Assembly: GCA_963969365.1 (NCBI GenBank)
Contig: OZ017757.1
Coordinates: forward strand, 2,542,001-2,606,000
Reading direction: 5' to 3'
DNA: 64,000 bases
Origin: Asterochloris sp. CNOR1
Taxonomy: Eukaryota; Chlorophyta; Trebouxiophyceae; Trebouxiales; Trebouxiaceae
Made by a program: the position numbers and the translations under genes. Under the pieces are notes generated by a model. It was not told the DNA's origin. It was given only the letters and a program-made list of their open reading frames with translations, and did not search any database. Shown here piece by piece: positions 11,721-23,150 of the stretch. Positions within the stretch are counted from its first letter, which is position 1. Each line of letters starts with the position of its first letter.

Positions 11721-13120
11721 ATGACAATGAAAGTGCTGGCTGTCCTGGCTATGGCCACAGTGCTGCTGGCATCCCTGCCAGGTGTGTGAACATTGCACAC
11801 AGAAAGGCACAGCACCACCCGTGGCTGACATGGCTGTGCCATGCCATGCAGGTGCCACTGCCAGAAGCCTGCAACAGTCCATCTCCAGGGCATCGTTCTC
11901 AGGGCCATCTGGCGAGGCGTCAACCTCTGGCTCCTTCAATGTGAGGACATCTGCACTGTGGCAGGGACCAGCCCTTTCAATGCTGTTGAAGCTAGTTGCT
12001 GTCCAACCATCCAAGGGCTGCACGCAAGGCTTGTCTTGTCTTGCATGAGCTTTCAGCTTGGAGTCCCAGTGTCTGCACAGCAGCCCCTTTGCAAAGTGGG
12101 TGATGGGCTCTGAAGGGTGCAAAGCTCATGCTCCTGCCTGATCTGCTCTGTTTCCCCTTCTTAGGCTGGCGAAGCTTCCTGCATTCAAAACTTCTGTGCG
12201 ACATGCAAGTGGCGTACCTGAGTGCTGCAGAGCATTGGAACCATTGCTGCCCACAATGCTATTTTATCTGTGCTGACGAACTAATGCCGTATTGTATGCA
12301 CCCCAGAGGGCAGCCAACCACTCCCTTCAGTGCATCTGCTTTCTGCAATCATGCAGAGCATGCCAGAAGACCTGACACGTTGTGCTTGTACCAAGCTCAA
12401 GCTGTGCCCCTGCTGCCTTGGCATGTGGTGACAGACTCCCTGCTGCCCAGGATGCAATCACCCCACCTACAGTGTGGGCTGCGCCATTGCAGCTGGCAGA
12501 CTCTTGAGCAGCTGCGCTGCAATGCTGCAGGGGCTGACAGGGAACCAGACAGTCACCACCCCCGGTGGTGGCTCAGCTCAAACAGTCCTGCCGCCCGGCG
12601 CTGGGGCCAGCCCAACCCCCACGCCAGTTGCAATCCCCAGGCCGACTCCCACCCCCACCAACACGCTGTGCCCCGACATCCCGCCGCCAGGCACCAGCTT
12701 CACATGCGCTCAGCAGGTCTGGGCAGATGCCGTGTACTGACGCTTCTGCCTTGTCTGCCTTCCTGGTGTGAGCACTGCTGAGCGAAGCCTGCCCAACCGT
12801 GCCCAGGGCCTGGCGACACTTATGGCCAAAGCCCAGCGAGGACTGCAAGACCCAGTGACTGCTTGCTCACGCAGTCAGTGCTGCTTCTGTCCCCCCTGCT
12901 GACTGGTACCTTCCCCTGTGTGCAGAAAGGCTTTGGGAAGTGCAATGCTGGTGAGTGGAATGTCTGCTCCGCAGCTGCAGCTGCGCTTGTGACTGGCATG
13001 GCCTGATGCCACTAACTCCCTCTGTGACCTGCAGCGTTCATGAACATTGGTACCCTCAACTTCTGCGCAGCAACCTGTGGGCGCTGCCCTGCCCCAACAA
13101 AGGCACCTGTCTCTGGCTGA
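11721..13120 (+). CDS. Secreted protein with C-terminal ShK-like domain
   Basis: The start ATG at 11721 opens a signal peptide (MTMKVLAVLAMATVLLASLPG). Exon 1 ends at 11781 and exon 2 starts at 11852 in phase (ATARSLQQSISRASF). Middle exons are less certain: one near 12165-12210 (AGEASCIQNFCATC), perhaps one near 12360-12425, and one from about 12452 to 12716 containing a Thr/Pro linker (PTPTPVAIPRPTPTPTN). The last three exons (to 12716, 12926-12950 and 13035-13120) join in phase and give a six-Cys domain: CPDIPPPG, FTCAQQ, GKCNAAF and NFCAATCGRC. That is the ShK-like pattern common in algal and plant secreted proteins. The tail PAPTKAPVSG ends at the TGA. The domain is probably a disulfide-rich interaction module. 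I do not know the protein's role; it is not evidence of toxicity. Confidence 0.75.
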
Positions 13121-13729
13121 AGAATGGCTTCAGCCCACAGGCCTTCAAGCCAGCAATTTCCTGCAAGCCTTGCTGCTCTGTCCCTGCTGGATGTGCTTCA
13201 GCTTTTCAGCTTGCGCTGGCACTGCCTCCCACTTTTGTCACCACCTCGTCTGCTTTTTGAACTTGCATGAACTGTAAGACGAACAGTCAATGACACCCAG
13301 ATGGCATGGGGGCGCGCTGCATCCAGGTCGCTCAAAGACAGCTTCCTCATATTGCATTCCTCATATTGCATAGGTCATGCTATCACAGGCCATGTGACAC
13401 CCCGCAACATGCCTCTCATACCAATCTTGCAAGAGCACAGCTTCAGGGCTCTGCACCTTGAGAACAGTCAGGGTGAGCTTCAGGAGTGATTTGCTGGATC
13501 GCCACTACCCTACGAGATGAGACCAGGTGCTCCTCAAATCCCTGCAGCTCTACACTTCTAAAGAGCAGAGTCACAACAATGTGTTGATTCTGTTTTGCTC
13601 CTGAGCTGGAGTCTGCGATTTTCATGCCTTCTGGATGCAGCTGGGCGGCGCAGCTGTAGCATGCAATGTTGCTTGTCCTCCAGCAAAAAGTGTAGCCACA
13701 TCACACAGCCATCAGACCCTTTACAAAGC
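13121..13729. other. Convergent intergenic interval
   Basis: This interval lies between the 3' ends of the ShK-domain gene (+) and the Crinkler-type gene (-). It should hold both 3' UTRs. I see no further gene; a short direct repeat (cctcatattgcat) occurs near 13346-13372. Confidence 0.6.
13273..13277 (+). terminator. TGTAA polyadenylation signal
   Basis: TGTAA lies about 150 bases after the stop of the ShK-domain gene, in the convergent interval before the Crinkler-type gene. Confidence 0.4.
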
Positions 13730-16700
13730 TCAGACACTTTCATAGACGTTCACATCAATCTTCAGCACATACTGTTCAAAGTGGTACTTCGCCGCCAATT
13801 TGACAGCATTCTGTTTCTTGTAGCTGGAGTACAGGCCAGATGGAACACAGAAAATGATGCGAGCTGCATCCTTCTTCTCCAGGCATCCCAACCAAGCGCG
13901 TATGCCATTTCCGTTCAGGGGGTGTTGTGAGCTGCAGGTGATCTGGAATCCTGTGTCGGGCTGCAACAGGGCATCAATGGCCTTGGCATTCCTGGCTGAC
14001 CGCACGCACAGATCAGACTTGTCAATGGCCTCTGAAAGCTGGCTGTACTTGTGTGGACTGCTGGAATCAAGCTCGAGGTCCGCCACTTGTCGGCCTGCAG
14101 ATAGCTGTGGCCACATGAGATGACAACCTGCAGTCTACAGTTGCAGCATTGCTCCATTGCTTGGCATGCAAAGTTCACCTGGCTCATCTAGGCTGCGCAT
14201 GGGGAAGCGCCCTCCTTGTCCCAGTTTTGCAAGGCAGAACTCAAACAGGTGACCACGGAGGACGGCATGCTCGGCAGGGGGGCGGGAATCCATCAAGAGT
14301 GTCCGCAGCTCCAAGCCCTTAGTGCCAGTGAATGCTCTGCCAGTCTGTCCTGGACATAAATAGACGCAAACTGTCGATGGTACCAAGTGTATTCCTGATT
14401 TGGGATGACATGCAATAGCCTGTCTGATTGGCCCTGCAATCATGCCAAGCGCACGCTCAGTGTGCACATTGAGCAGAGTGCATGCTTTGAGGACAGACAT
14501 GTGGTTCCGCAGATACACACCTGGAATCCAGCAAAACCTGCCTGCATGAGCATAGAGATATTTGCAGCAGCTGAGGGAACCACCTCATCAATCAGCTTGG
14601 GAGTCTCTGGCTCGTTGGCCAATTATAGGACATGCCTGCAAGACAAGAGCATGTTTGTAGCAGGAAGTCCTGCTGTGCAAGCAGCTTCAATATGGTGTCA
14701 CTTGAGTACCTGACCACGCCACCAAACTTGTCAAAGAGCTTCTTGGCCCAAGCAACCTTCACATCTGGATACATGGGCCTGGATTTTTTGATCTCTGCCC
14801 AACTCCAGACCGGCATGTATAAGGTACGGAATCCCCCTTTGCGCACCAGCTGCAACACAAGCCGGATATGCTTTGATAAAGGGATCAAGGAACATGCCAG
14901 ACAAAGCTACATATGATGTCTCTGCTCACCTTGGAGACCTCACTGTTGAATGAGGCTGACACCACTGTCTTTGCTTGAACAGTGGTGCTCAGGGGCGCGA
15001 TTGAGTCTACAAGGTACCAGACAGCATCATGTTGCAGCTCTTCTTGGGAATCCATCTGCGTGCAGGCTGTACATGTGTCCCTGCAGGCCAACAAAGTGTA
15101 TCAAGTCTTATTGCCCAGTGCCGGCACGTGTCAAGGGTACTCAAGACATGTGCTGCAGCAGCCCAGTGCAAGGACTCACCCAGAGAAACGGAGCATGGCA
15201 TCCCTTGTGTGCAGGACGACCCTCCTCTTTGCTTTTGCCAGCTGCCACAGGATGTACAGCAACAGGCTTGACTTGCCAATGCCAGGGGTCCCAGTGATGT
15301 ACACAGCACCTGAAGGCCACCACATTGCGTATAGCAAGCTGGGTAGCAACGTGGGGCAAGGGCTAGACCAAAAACACCAGCGATAAAGAATCACCTGCAA
15401 AGTCATTGACCAGGGTCCAGAATTTGGCACACACCTCGCGGACCAGCAGCCTAGACGCATGGTGCGACACCAGCGTCCCAGCACCTTTAGGAAGCTGTGC
15501 AATCTCCCCTGTTTTCATCTCCACTGCTGACAGCTGCTGCCAGATGGCTGACTGTGTAACCAGTGGCTTTTCTGCATGCACAACCAGGCAGTTCCCTGAC
15601 ATGTGTATTGTCGCATGGTCTGAGCAGCACAACCCGACAGCAGCACTGTGCATTCAGGTGCAGAAGCTTGCCCAACAGTATCCACTGGACTTGATGATGA
15701 TGGGTGCGGGAGATTCTCTTAACGGTGCAGGTCTGACAACAGCCCCTGACAGGGTGAAAGCTCCGGCTCTTAGGAAGGCCGTTCACTATTGCAGACAGCT
15801 GCTATATGATCCCTCGCAGCCAAGGACGGGAACATTTCCTTGGCAGGCACACTGCATGCTCAAAGCAGACAGAGCATATTGACACACCTGTGCGTGGCTG
15901 CTTGCTGGGCCCGGCTTCATCATCACCCTCATCGCCAGCTTCACGGGCCCGCTTGCCTGCACAAACAGGACAATGCCAATCAGACAGCACTGCCCAAATG
16001 GATGGCCTCCATCCTGCCATTGCAAGACATTGAGCTGTCTCAGATGAGGTGCAAAAGAAAGAACAGCTACAGTCTGGTAAGGACATGCATGGACATGCAA
16101 CAACAGGACAGGCCAGGACTCAGCTGTTCTGGGTTCCGTAACGAGACAGCCGCTTCCTGTGGCAACAGCCTTTACGTGTAGCCACCTTCACATATGCATT
16201 GTGAGCCGTACTCAGCTACAAGCTACAGAGCCTTCACCAGCTCTGGGGCATGGCCATGGTCAGTGCCTCTTGTAAGGCGCACAATGGCAACCGCATACCA
16301 GCTGCGTACAAATTGCTTAAGTTTACTTGGGCTTGCTCCCCTTTGCCTGAAGAAAGCCACTTAGATGGCCCAGGTATACCTATGCTGGTGCTGCAGCACT
16401 CAGCAAGAAGTAGACCATGATGCAGATGTTGAGACCTGTGCATGCATTGCCTTGCTTGCCGCCTGCCTGCTTGAGTCACATAGAGACAGCAACTCACCTG
16501 GGCAACTCTGTGTTAGACCGAGTAACTCAGAGGGAGCTGCCATTCTTACCTGTGAGCTCATCTTATTTGCAAACGTCCCCATCAGGTGAGCCAACACACA
16601 AGCTGCAGCCCACTTGAAGAATCCCATTACAAAGTGATCATGCCCAGGCCTGGCCATGACCCTGGTGTCCCACACATCACAAGAAGGCACAGCACATAAT

Positions 16701-17529
16701 TGCCATGGTGGAGAGGGCATCTGCTGTCAGCTATCACGTTGGCCTGCTCTTTGCAGCAGCACAAGCAGCAAGCGCCCTGTCCAGCTACAAAAACAAGACA
16801 CACCCGTCTGCACCTGCCCTGCCACAACATGCAGCCCAGTGGCACACCTCCTTGTGCAAGCTGAGCAGCGCGGATGAGATTGCGTTGGTAGGGGTTGAGT
16901 GTTCCTTCATAGTCCTCAGGTTTCAGCAGGAGGAAGGCTGATCCAGCAGCCTTGTTCCCAGTATAGCCATCAATGCCCAGCCGGTCCAGGATGACAGTGA
17001 GCCTCAAGCATAGGATTGCTATTACTCAGCTGAGGGCAGGCGGACCACAGCATCTGCAGACCTCATCAATGGCCTGAGACTCTGTGAGTATATGGATCCC
17101 TGCCATGCTGCACCTGTGCCAGTCTCACTCACCTTACCAAACCACTGGCAGCTAGTCACCCCCAGATCCCGAGCTGACTTGCATTGCTGGCAAGCTGTCC
17201 ATCAAGATGTTGGCGACTGTACTACTGCCCACCTGACTGCTTCTGCAGAACCAGGTCATAGGTGGCACCATCAGCCAGGTCTTGGCGAGGTGGCAGAAAT
17301 TCATCTGGTTTGCCCGCAGGCTGCAACGTCCCAGTCCAGCTGCTGTCCAGGCATTCCAGCGCCCCCAGTGCCTCAGCAACTGTCAGCGGAGGCTGCGATG
17401 TTTTGGTGATCACTGGCTTGCCTTCCTGATGTTGAAGGTGATGGTCATGCCTGCATCATACCAACCTTTGTAACCAGGTTCTGGAATGGCTGGTTGCCAT
17501 TGCCACTGTGACGGCGGCAACAGGCTCAT
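13730..17529 (-). CDS. Crinkler/RHS-type (CR) protein: P-loop NTPase plus nuclease-like C-terminus
   Basis: The family was recognised from several collinear blocks. The N-terminus from about 17529 (MSLLPPS, then GMTITFNIR) is followed by LTVAEALGALECLD (about 17390) and ADGATYDLVLQK. Further blocks follow near 17000-16855 and 16000-15885 (zinc-knuckle-like CPVC). The Walker A exon GTPGIGKSSLLLYILW lies at 15310-15178. Then come YLVDSIAPLST (about 15030), LYMPVWSWAEIKK and FDKFGGVVRYS (about 14830-14700), LRGHLFEF and GGRFPMRSLD (about 14240-14180). The C-terminus is SARNAKAIDALLQPD, GFQITCSSQHPLNG and EQYVLKIDVNV, ending at 13730. CR proteins pair a STAND-like or AAA-like NTPase with a restriction-like nuclease and occur in genome-conflict and effector settings (established for the family). 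Here it probably acts inside the cell or nucleus (inference). It may have about one break near the N-terminus, or an unrecognised small intron. No secretion signal is seen. Confidence 0.75.
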
Positions 17530-17699
17530 GTTGAAGATTCTTGTTGAAAACACTGCGCACTGCATGCTGCAGGCACTGCATGCTGCAGGTAATGGATTTT
17601 TGCTGCAATGGTGTGGCACCATCCAGGGGCTCACTGTGAAGCGCACCTCCCTCAGTGTAGACTCGTGCTGTTTTTGTTGGTCTTTCAGCTGATCCATGC

Positions 17700-18657
17700 A
17701 CCGAGGCTTGACATGTTGTTCTAACAAAATTGCCTTCCGACCTAAGTCCTAGGTCAGAAACCCTAGCGCGCCAATGTATCAGGTGCATCAGGTGCAGCAG
17801 CCACCAGCTGCGCGTACAGACTGGGCGATACCTATTGCCCCAGCTCAAGCGAGAGGACCGGACATGCCGAATCTGTGGGTCACCGAATGAGATTGAGGAT
17901 GAAAGCCATATCCTGCTACACTGCCCAGGACTTGCAGACCTCCGGTCTGCTCACAGCCACCTGTTTGCGGAGCAGCAGCAGTCGATGGCAACGCTGTTTG
18001 AACAACCACCAAGCCCAGTGGCCACATACATCAGGGCGGCACTGCTCCAGCACGCAAATATGCTGGGCATCACTGGGGGCACATCTGGGCCTAAATGAGG
18101 AACAGACACCCTGGGTGACCCCTCTATGTGCCGTGATGTGTCCCCAGCTCACCAGCTGCTGATTAGAGCCCCAATTTCATAGCAATGCGCTAGACTCATC
18201 ACATGATTGTCTTCCCCTAAGGTCCCCATGCTGAGTTGTTGCTTGGGGTGTGCCGCCTTGGAGCCTGGTGCCCTGCGAGGGGAAGACTGCTGGTCACAGT
18301 CATACCCAAGCATAACTCTCTCATGACTGCGAAGTCTACGAGCTGAGAGGGCGTGGCAAGCCAGTCAGGGGGGCTGAGCCCCCCCCTGCGCCATACAGGA
18401 TCCAGGGTGTTTGCATTTCGGGCAGCAACCTCAGCTAGCAGTCCAACGTGGTGATGAAGCCCAGCACAGTGCCAAGGCCTGCTATGAGCGCCGGCTCCCT
18501 CTTTACCAGCCAAGTACAGTGACCTGTTTGATATGCCTGTACTGCTTCTTTTTGTACCCCTACACCTTCAGCAAAGTTCATTGGTAGGATGAAATGATCA
18601 TAGTCCTATGCCCGTGCATTGAGGCTACGGACTTTAAAATTTAAATCATCATCATCA
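17700..18657 (+). mobile_element. 5'-truncated LINE (non-LTR retrotransposon) 3' end
   Basis: An open frame to 18098 encodes the C-terminal end of a LINE ORF2. It has the typical GRYLLPQ segment followed by a Cys/His knuckle (CRICGSPNEIEDESHILLHC) and an ADLRSAHSHLF stretch. No reverse-transcriptase core lies upstream, so this is a 5'-truncated copy. The stop is followed by about 540 bases of 3' UTR, and the element ends in a short (ATC)n tail at 18645-18657, the microsatellite-type tail of many algal LINEs. It sits between the start of the CR gene and the first visible exon of the Crypton-type gene. Target-site duplications are not convincing; only a short ATGTT match is seen. Confidence 0.75.
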
Positions 18658-18681
18658 ATGTTCCCCTTTATCTTCATGCAG

Positions 18682-21600
18682 CACTACCAAGTGCCATCTG
18701 CTCAGTACAGCAGCTACATCAACCATTTCATCAACCTGGGGCTGGCTGGGGACTACTTAGCACAACTGCATGGCAGTTGCTCCCCAGACAGCCCCCCTTG
18801 TCTCAGAGTGGCCATCAATCAAGCCTGCAGACACTTGTCTGGCATGGTGGATGATCTCCAGCCAGTGCCGGTCTCTGCCCTTGGTGTGCACAGTTTAGAG
18901 ACCTTGGGCCAGCAGAATGGAGCACCAATCCCAGACGCAGCAGTTGGCTTGGCAGCAACCATGCCTAACACTCCTGAGGAGGAAGCTCGTATTCTTCGGT
19001 GCACCCAGCACATCAATGTACATCATGGTGCGGCTAAGCCACAGAACACAGTCCAGGCTGAAAAATCAGCTGCCAAGCTCTGGAAGGTAGACACCGTATG
19101 GTCTTTGATCCCGTTCTTCATGGCGCCCTTGATGCTTACGAGGCCATGTCGCTCACACACACCCATTCTTGCAGAGATACTATGTGCAGGAGGCGTCCCC
19201 TGATGGCAACCTCATGTCCCAGGCCAAGATTCTTGAGTTCTCGATATGGCTTGTGGACGAGGCAGTGCAGCAGAATGGTGCTCGATACTCATTCAGCAGT
19301 GTGGGGTGAGAGGCCACTCCACTGCCATGTCTGAGCTGCACTCAAGTCTTGCCCTCCCCAACTTTGGCCTGGTGTGTGCAGTGATTATCTGTGCCACCTC
19401 AAGGAAGTCCGCAGACAGCAGTACTCACAGGGCCGCATCACCTCAGATGTACCTGCACCCCTGGAGATTCAGGCAGTTAGGGACTTGGTCCGTGCACGTG
19501 GCAAGGAGATGCAGCCTGAGAACCTCAATACGCAGGTGGCAGCTCAGGTGTGTATAGACCTCAGAGGGTCCCCCTGTTTTGAGGTCGATGTCAGTGGACT
19601 GTGGTGGGCTGGCATCAGCCTGGATCAAAGAAGCTGGCGTCTTTGCCCTGACCATGGCTTTCAAGCTGCCATCGGCCAAGAAGTCTCAGCGCTGGGCGTT
19701 CTCAGGGTTGGCTGAACAGATGACTGACATGCTTCCTAGCTCTGCTTTGTTCATCCACTTCTCTCCATCAGATTCTGTGTCTGTCTTGAAATGTTTTATC
19801 AGCTCAGCTGGCACAAATTCAGCCGCCACTTGTGACTTTCATGCGTCAAGTTGCTGCTTGAATGTGCAGGTGGATGCTGCACTGAGCGCAGGGCAGCTTC
19901 GCCAGTCCCTGCAAAAAGCATTCCAGCAGAAGCAGTGGCAGTGGGCCTATCTGCTGAGGATGGCAATGACATTCATGCCAGCCACACTGGGCCGCTCTGA
20001 TGATCTGCGCAAGCTTCCCTGGAGCTGCCTGGCGCTGAGGACGCAGGCTGGTGTGGGGCCAACGCCCTCTGTCGCAATCCTCTGTGGTAGCATGCAGGGG
20101 AAGACTGTGAAGCCTGGGCAGGTAGATGATCCTGGTGTCGTCAGGTATGCGCATTCATGCTGTCAGACGCACTTGGGCAGTGTGCTGCAGTGTGTTCTCA
20201 GTTTTTATGCCTCCTCTGCCGCAGGTACCGAGACCATCGCATCTGTCCTCAGGCAGCGCTTGCCGACCTGGCCGTCGCTACCTTCCACAGGGGCATCAAA
20301 CTTGAGGATCTGGCCAAGTTCATTGTTGCAGCCCCTAGCATGCAGGGGAATCAGCCCATGAGCGGGGAGACCCTCAACATTCACCTTCGGCAGGCTTTTG
20401 AACTTGCTGATGAGCCAGTGCATCAATGCTGCAGCTTTTGGACACGGCTGTGGGTGACATCTGTGGCTTCTAACATTGCAGGCGTGCCCTGGCAGGCTTG
20501 ATGGGTACTCAGCGAAAGGGGAAGTCAGCCAAAAATTCAAGAAGCATGGTGTAGAGGCGGCGGAGAATGTGGGCATCAACAAAGCTGAGATCAAGATGGC
20601 GGCGAGGTAGGCAACTCAGGCCATGCTGTGCATTTTGAACAACATTATCCCCAGCTGACAAGTGTTGTGCCTTGCAGGCATGAGTCTGACACCACAGACC
20701 TGTATTGCATCTTTGACCCGGACACAGCCCACAGGCTGGCTGGGTGGGGACGGGACTGGAAGGAGAATCATCGTTTGGGTCAGGCTGATTTCAAGGTAAG
20801 GTCACTGCAGTGCCAGTGCTTCTCACGCAAATCACCAAAATTGGGGAATGGGGGGACTGATCTGATCGTGTTCTGCAGGCTGAGGAGGATGTGCTGGATC
20901 GCATCATCCCAGGCTTGACAGTGCTCCTGCGCCAAGCTGGCACGCGATGCCACCCTGCACATCCTTTGCTGGCGCCCTTACGTGCCATCGACCACCTGCG
21001 GCAGGTCTTTGTGCAGAATGCCAGCTTGAGAATTCAGTCATATGGAGACCAGTGGCTCCGCACCATCCCGCCAGCAGCCAGTCGCCTTCTGCAGAGCGCT
21101 GTAGGCAAGCAGCTGCGGCAAGAGACATGGGACAAAATGAGTTTTTCACCAACCCAATGGTGAGCGCTGTGGCCTTGAGGTGTCAAGATCAACCAGGCTC
21201 TGACCCTTTCCCCTGCCATGTTGCAGGCTTTCTTCAAGACGCTGAGTGGAAAGGAGGCCACGCCTATGCCTTTTGCCCCTGTGGTGATGCTGCCCCAGGT
21301 GCCTCTTTCTGGTGTTCAGCCTCCAGCATCCGCCAAACCCATGCCGTGGGTGCCTCTGGCTTCACAGGCCAGCTATGGCATTACTCTGCCGCCTCAGCCC
21401 TCAGTGCGCTGAGCCCCAGGGATGAGAGGGACTCCTTTTTGGTCGAGAAACAGGTATGCAGTCAATTGCCTTTCAGCTTGAGCGCCTGTGTACTGGTCAG
21501 ACCTTTTCGCGTTGTGAACTGCAGGTGTGGAAGCTCTCAGATTTCCAGACAGTCCCAGAAGCATTTGATGCGTTCTCCAAGATCTCAGCGGTGCCTTCAG

Positions 21601-21857
21601 ACCTCCGCAGGTGGCATGGCAGCAAGAAGGAAGCAAGGGCCAGCAGCATGGCCTTCTCAAGATTCAGAAATGGAATTGCTGCTGAGGTCAGGAACCGCAT
21701 GGATGCCTTGGGAAGCACCATGGCTGCTGTGGTCGGGGGTTTAAACATGGAACGTGAGCGAATTTCCGCCACCAGGACAGTCAGCTCACTGCAGCAGCTA
21801 TGCAGCAGGTACAGCAGTGATTTCAAGCTGCTTGGCAAGCGTAAGCAGAGCAGCTGA
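18682..21857 (+). CDS. Crypton-type tyrosine recombinase (DNA transposon integrase)
   Basis: The multi-exon gene reads as a SAM-like core-binding domain followed by a tyrosine-recombinase fold. Exon starts include 18682 (acceptor catgcag), about 19176 (YYVQEASPDGNLMSQ) and about 19380 (DYLCHLKEVRRQQ). Box A is GRSDDLRKLPWSCL at 19991-20030, followed by GKTVKPG. The split exon joins RYRDHRICPQAALADL in phase at 20225. Box B-like KKHGVEAAENVGINKAEIK (20540-20595) runs on through MAARHESDTTDLY, whose Tyr codon at 20703 is the likely nucleophile. The C-terminal part (LRAIDHLRQVFVQNASLRI, about 20980-21050) resembles the GCR1_C-like DNA-binding region of Cryptons. The stop is at 21855-21857. Cryptons cut and paste via a circular intermediate. 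The first exon is not visible; the LINE tail ends 24 bases upstream, so the 5' end may have been displaced. It could instead be a domesticated recombinase. Confidence 0.7.
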
Positions 21858-21915
21858 GCAAGCCTTTGATTGTTTGCTGATCTAAATTAAAATTCCTACC
21901 GCCAACTACCTGCAC

Positions 21916-22009
21916 AGGTCACATTTCTCTGCTGAAAGTCATATCTTACTGAGCGGTGTAACATTTCACTCAGAAAGTCAGAGTTCACCCCACAAAATCA
22001 CATCTCACG
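21916..22009 (-). repeat. Iteron-like degenerate 20-base direct repeats
   Basis: Five successive units of about 19-22 bases share the pattern CAT-TTCACT--GAAAGT. Examples are cacatttctctgctgaaagt, catatcttactgagcggtg, catttcactcagaaagtcag, agttcaccccacaaaatca and catctcacgcagg. They lie directly beside the stem-loop at 22010 and on the 3' side of the HUH endonuclease gene. Iterons next to a hairpin are a known layout for HUH-Rep recognition sites. The assignment is inference, and the repeats are degenerate. Confidence 0.5.
21957..21961 (+). terminator. TGTAA polyadenylation signal
   Basis: TGTAA lies 100 bases after the stop of the Crypton-type gene. It is a candidate poly(A) signal. Confidence 0.4.
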
Positions 22010-22043
22010 CAGGGGGGCAAGCTTTAAAAGGCTTGCCCTCCTG
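22010..22043. promoter_or_regulatory. Stem-loop at 3' side of the HUH element
   Basis: The left arm caggggggcaagc (22010-22022) and right arm gcttgccctcctg (22031-22043) pair at 12 of 13 positions around an 8-base loop, tttaaaag. A stem-loop here suits a HUH endonuclease terminus or nicking site. It could alternatively mark the 3' boundary of the Crypton-type gene. Confidence 0.65.
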
Positions 22044-22082
22044 ACAGACTACACTTGCAACACTCTTGTAAATGAGCTTGCA

Positions 22083-23150
22083 TCATCTGGCCCCCCTCAC
22101 ATCAGCAATGACAGCTGCCGGCAGATTGTAACTGATACTTGCCCTTGCTGGCGCACGGTCAGCCTTCCATCCAGGAGGTAGGCGCTTTGTAAACAGGGCA
22201 ATGAAGGCCTCCTCATAGTAATGCTTCAGCTTGGGAACTGTGAGCATGCTGGGGCCAGACATCAACTTCTTGATTGGCTCAAGGAGCCTGAATCGATAAA
22301 AATCAGGAGGGTGTCCCTCCTCAAAGTTGTGAGGGACGACCACTTCTCATCTCAGGCTGAGCCCATCTGGCCCCTGTAAATACTTCATGGTGCGATGCCG
22401 CTTGCTGGTTTGCTCCTGTTTGGGTAGGGCCTTGAACACCTCCTCATCATAGGCAGGGTTGGGGACGAAGTCACCCTTCACACGTTTGGGCACAGTACTA
22501 AAGAAGCCCGGCACCTTCGGCAAGGCACATATGGTGCCACCCACACTATCTGCAGCAGCTTCCAGCAGACGCTCAAACTCCTCATACGTCTTGCACTGCA
22601 ACTCTGGAGTCCCGGCCTTGATGGCCGCTATCGCCACTTGCACTGGCCCTTGTCGTCCAGAACCATTCCTGGCACCTCCATGTGAGATCTCCCAATTTCC
22701 ACCGCACATGAACTCCACTGTCCTGTGCTCAGGATCCTCTGGGCGGTGATTCGCATGGTCATTGTTGTTCACGTACAGCGACCTGTAGTCGCCAAGCCCC
22801 TTCAGGCCGTGAGCTGGTCCAGCATCTGCTTTCAACTCATTGAACAACCTGACCTCCACAGAGGCAGTCTCTGTGCCAAAGATGAGTGCCATGGAGGCAG
22901 CAATATGGGCTTTGACAGCGCTCTCGGTCTTAGGAGCCTCAGACATCACAAGGAAATGCACATGGTCGTTGCCAGGCTTATGGTGAAAAGTGCCGGAGTA
23001 CTTCTTAATGTTGTGTCCAAAGACAGCCTTCAGAGCAGCCATGCTCTGCCGCAAGACCTGAGGCAGTTGGTCTTCATTGGTGGTGATGTGGTTGACAACA
23101 ATCTCAAAGTTGCGCTCTTGCCTCTTGCCACTGCCTGGCTTAGACTTCAT
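22083..23150 (-). CDS. HUH (Rep-class) endonuclease of a probable Replitron
   Basis: The likely start ATG at 23150 begins MKSKPGSGKRQERNFEIVV. Motif I is probably FEIVVNHITT. The metal-binding HUH motif is NDHVHFLVM (His63 and His65 from this start). Motif III is LGDYRSLYVNNNDH, with candidate nucleophile Tyr126 in a Y-x-x-N-x-D arrangement. There is a single Tyr site and no helicase domain, unlike Helitrons. A distinct C-terminal region follows (YLQGPDGLSLR, then VPKLKHYYEEAFIALF). HUH, Y1 and no helicase is the defining layout of Replitrons, described from Chlamydomonas and other eukaryotes (established knowledge). The product nicks DNA at hairpin or iteron sites to start copy-and-paste transposition. 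The frame is almost intact, with about one break, so the copy looks fairly young. A Rep captured from another HUH replicon is the main alternative. Confidence 0.6.

Noticed and set aside
11721-13120. ShK-like domain as a toxin
   Set aside because: The six-Cys fold is common in algal and plant secreted proteins and fused enzymes; nothing here points to channel block or venom function.
13730-17529. Crinkler-type gene as a secreted pathogen effector
   Set aside because: No signal peptide is seen, and CR proteins are widespread in free-living eukaryotes, so an intracellular role is more likely.
17700-18657. Target-site duplication for the LINE
   Set aside because: Only a 5-base ATGTT match could be found, which is expected by chance.
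18682-21857. Crypton-type gene as a DIRS or other tyrosine-recombinase retroelement
   Set aside because: No reverse transcriptase or RNase H is seen nearby, and the C-terminal region resembles Cryptons.
22083-23150. Helitron, or a Rep captured from a CRESS-type replicon
   Set aside because: There is no helicase domain and no second catalytic Tyr, which argues against a Helitron. No SF3 helicase or capsid-like gene accompanies it, so a Replitron is the simpler reading, though a captured Rep is not fully excluded.
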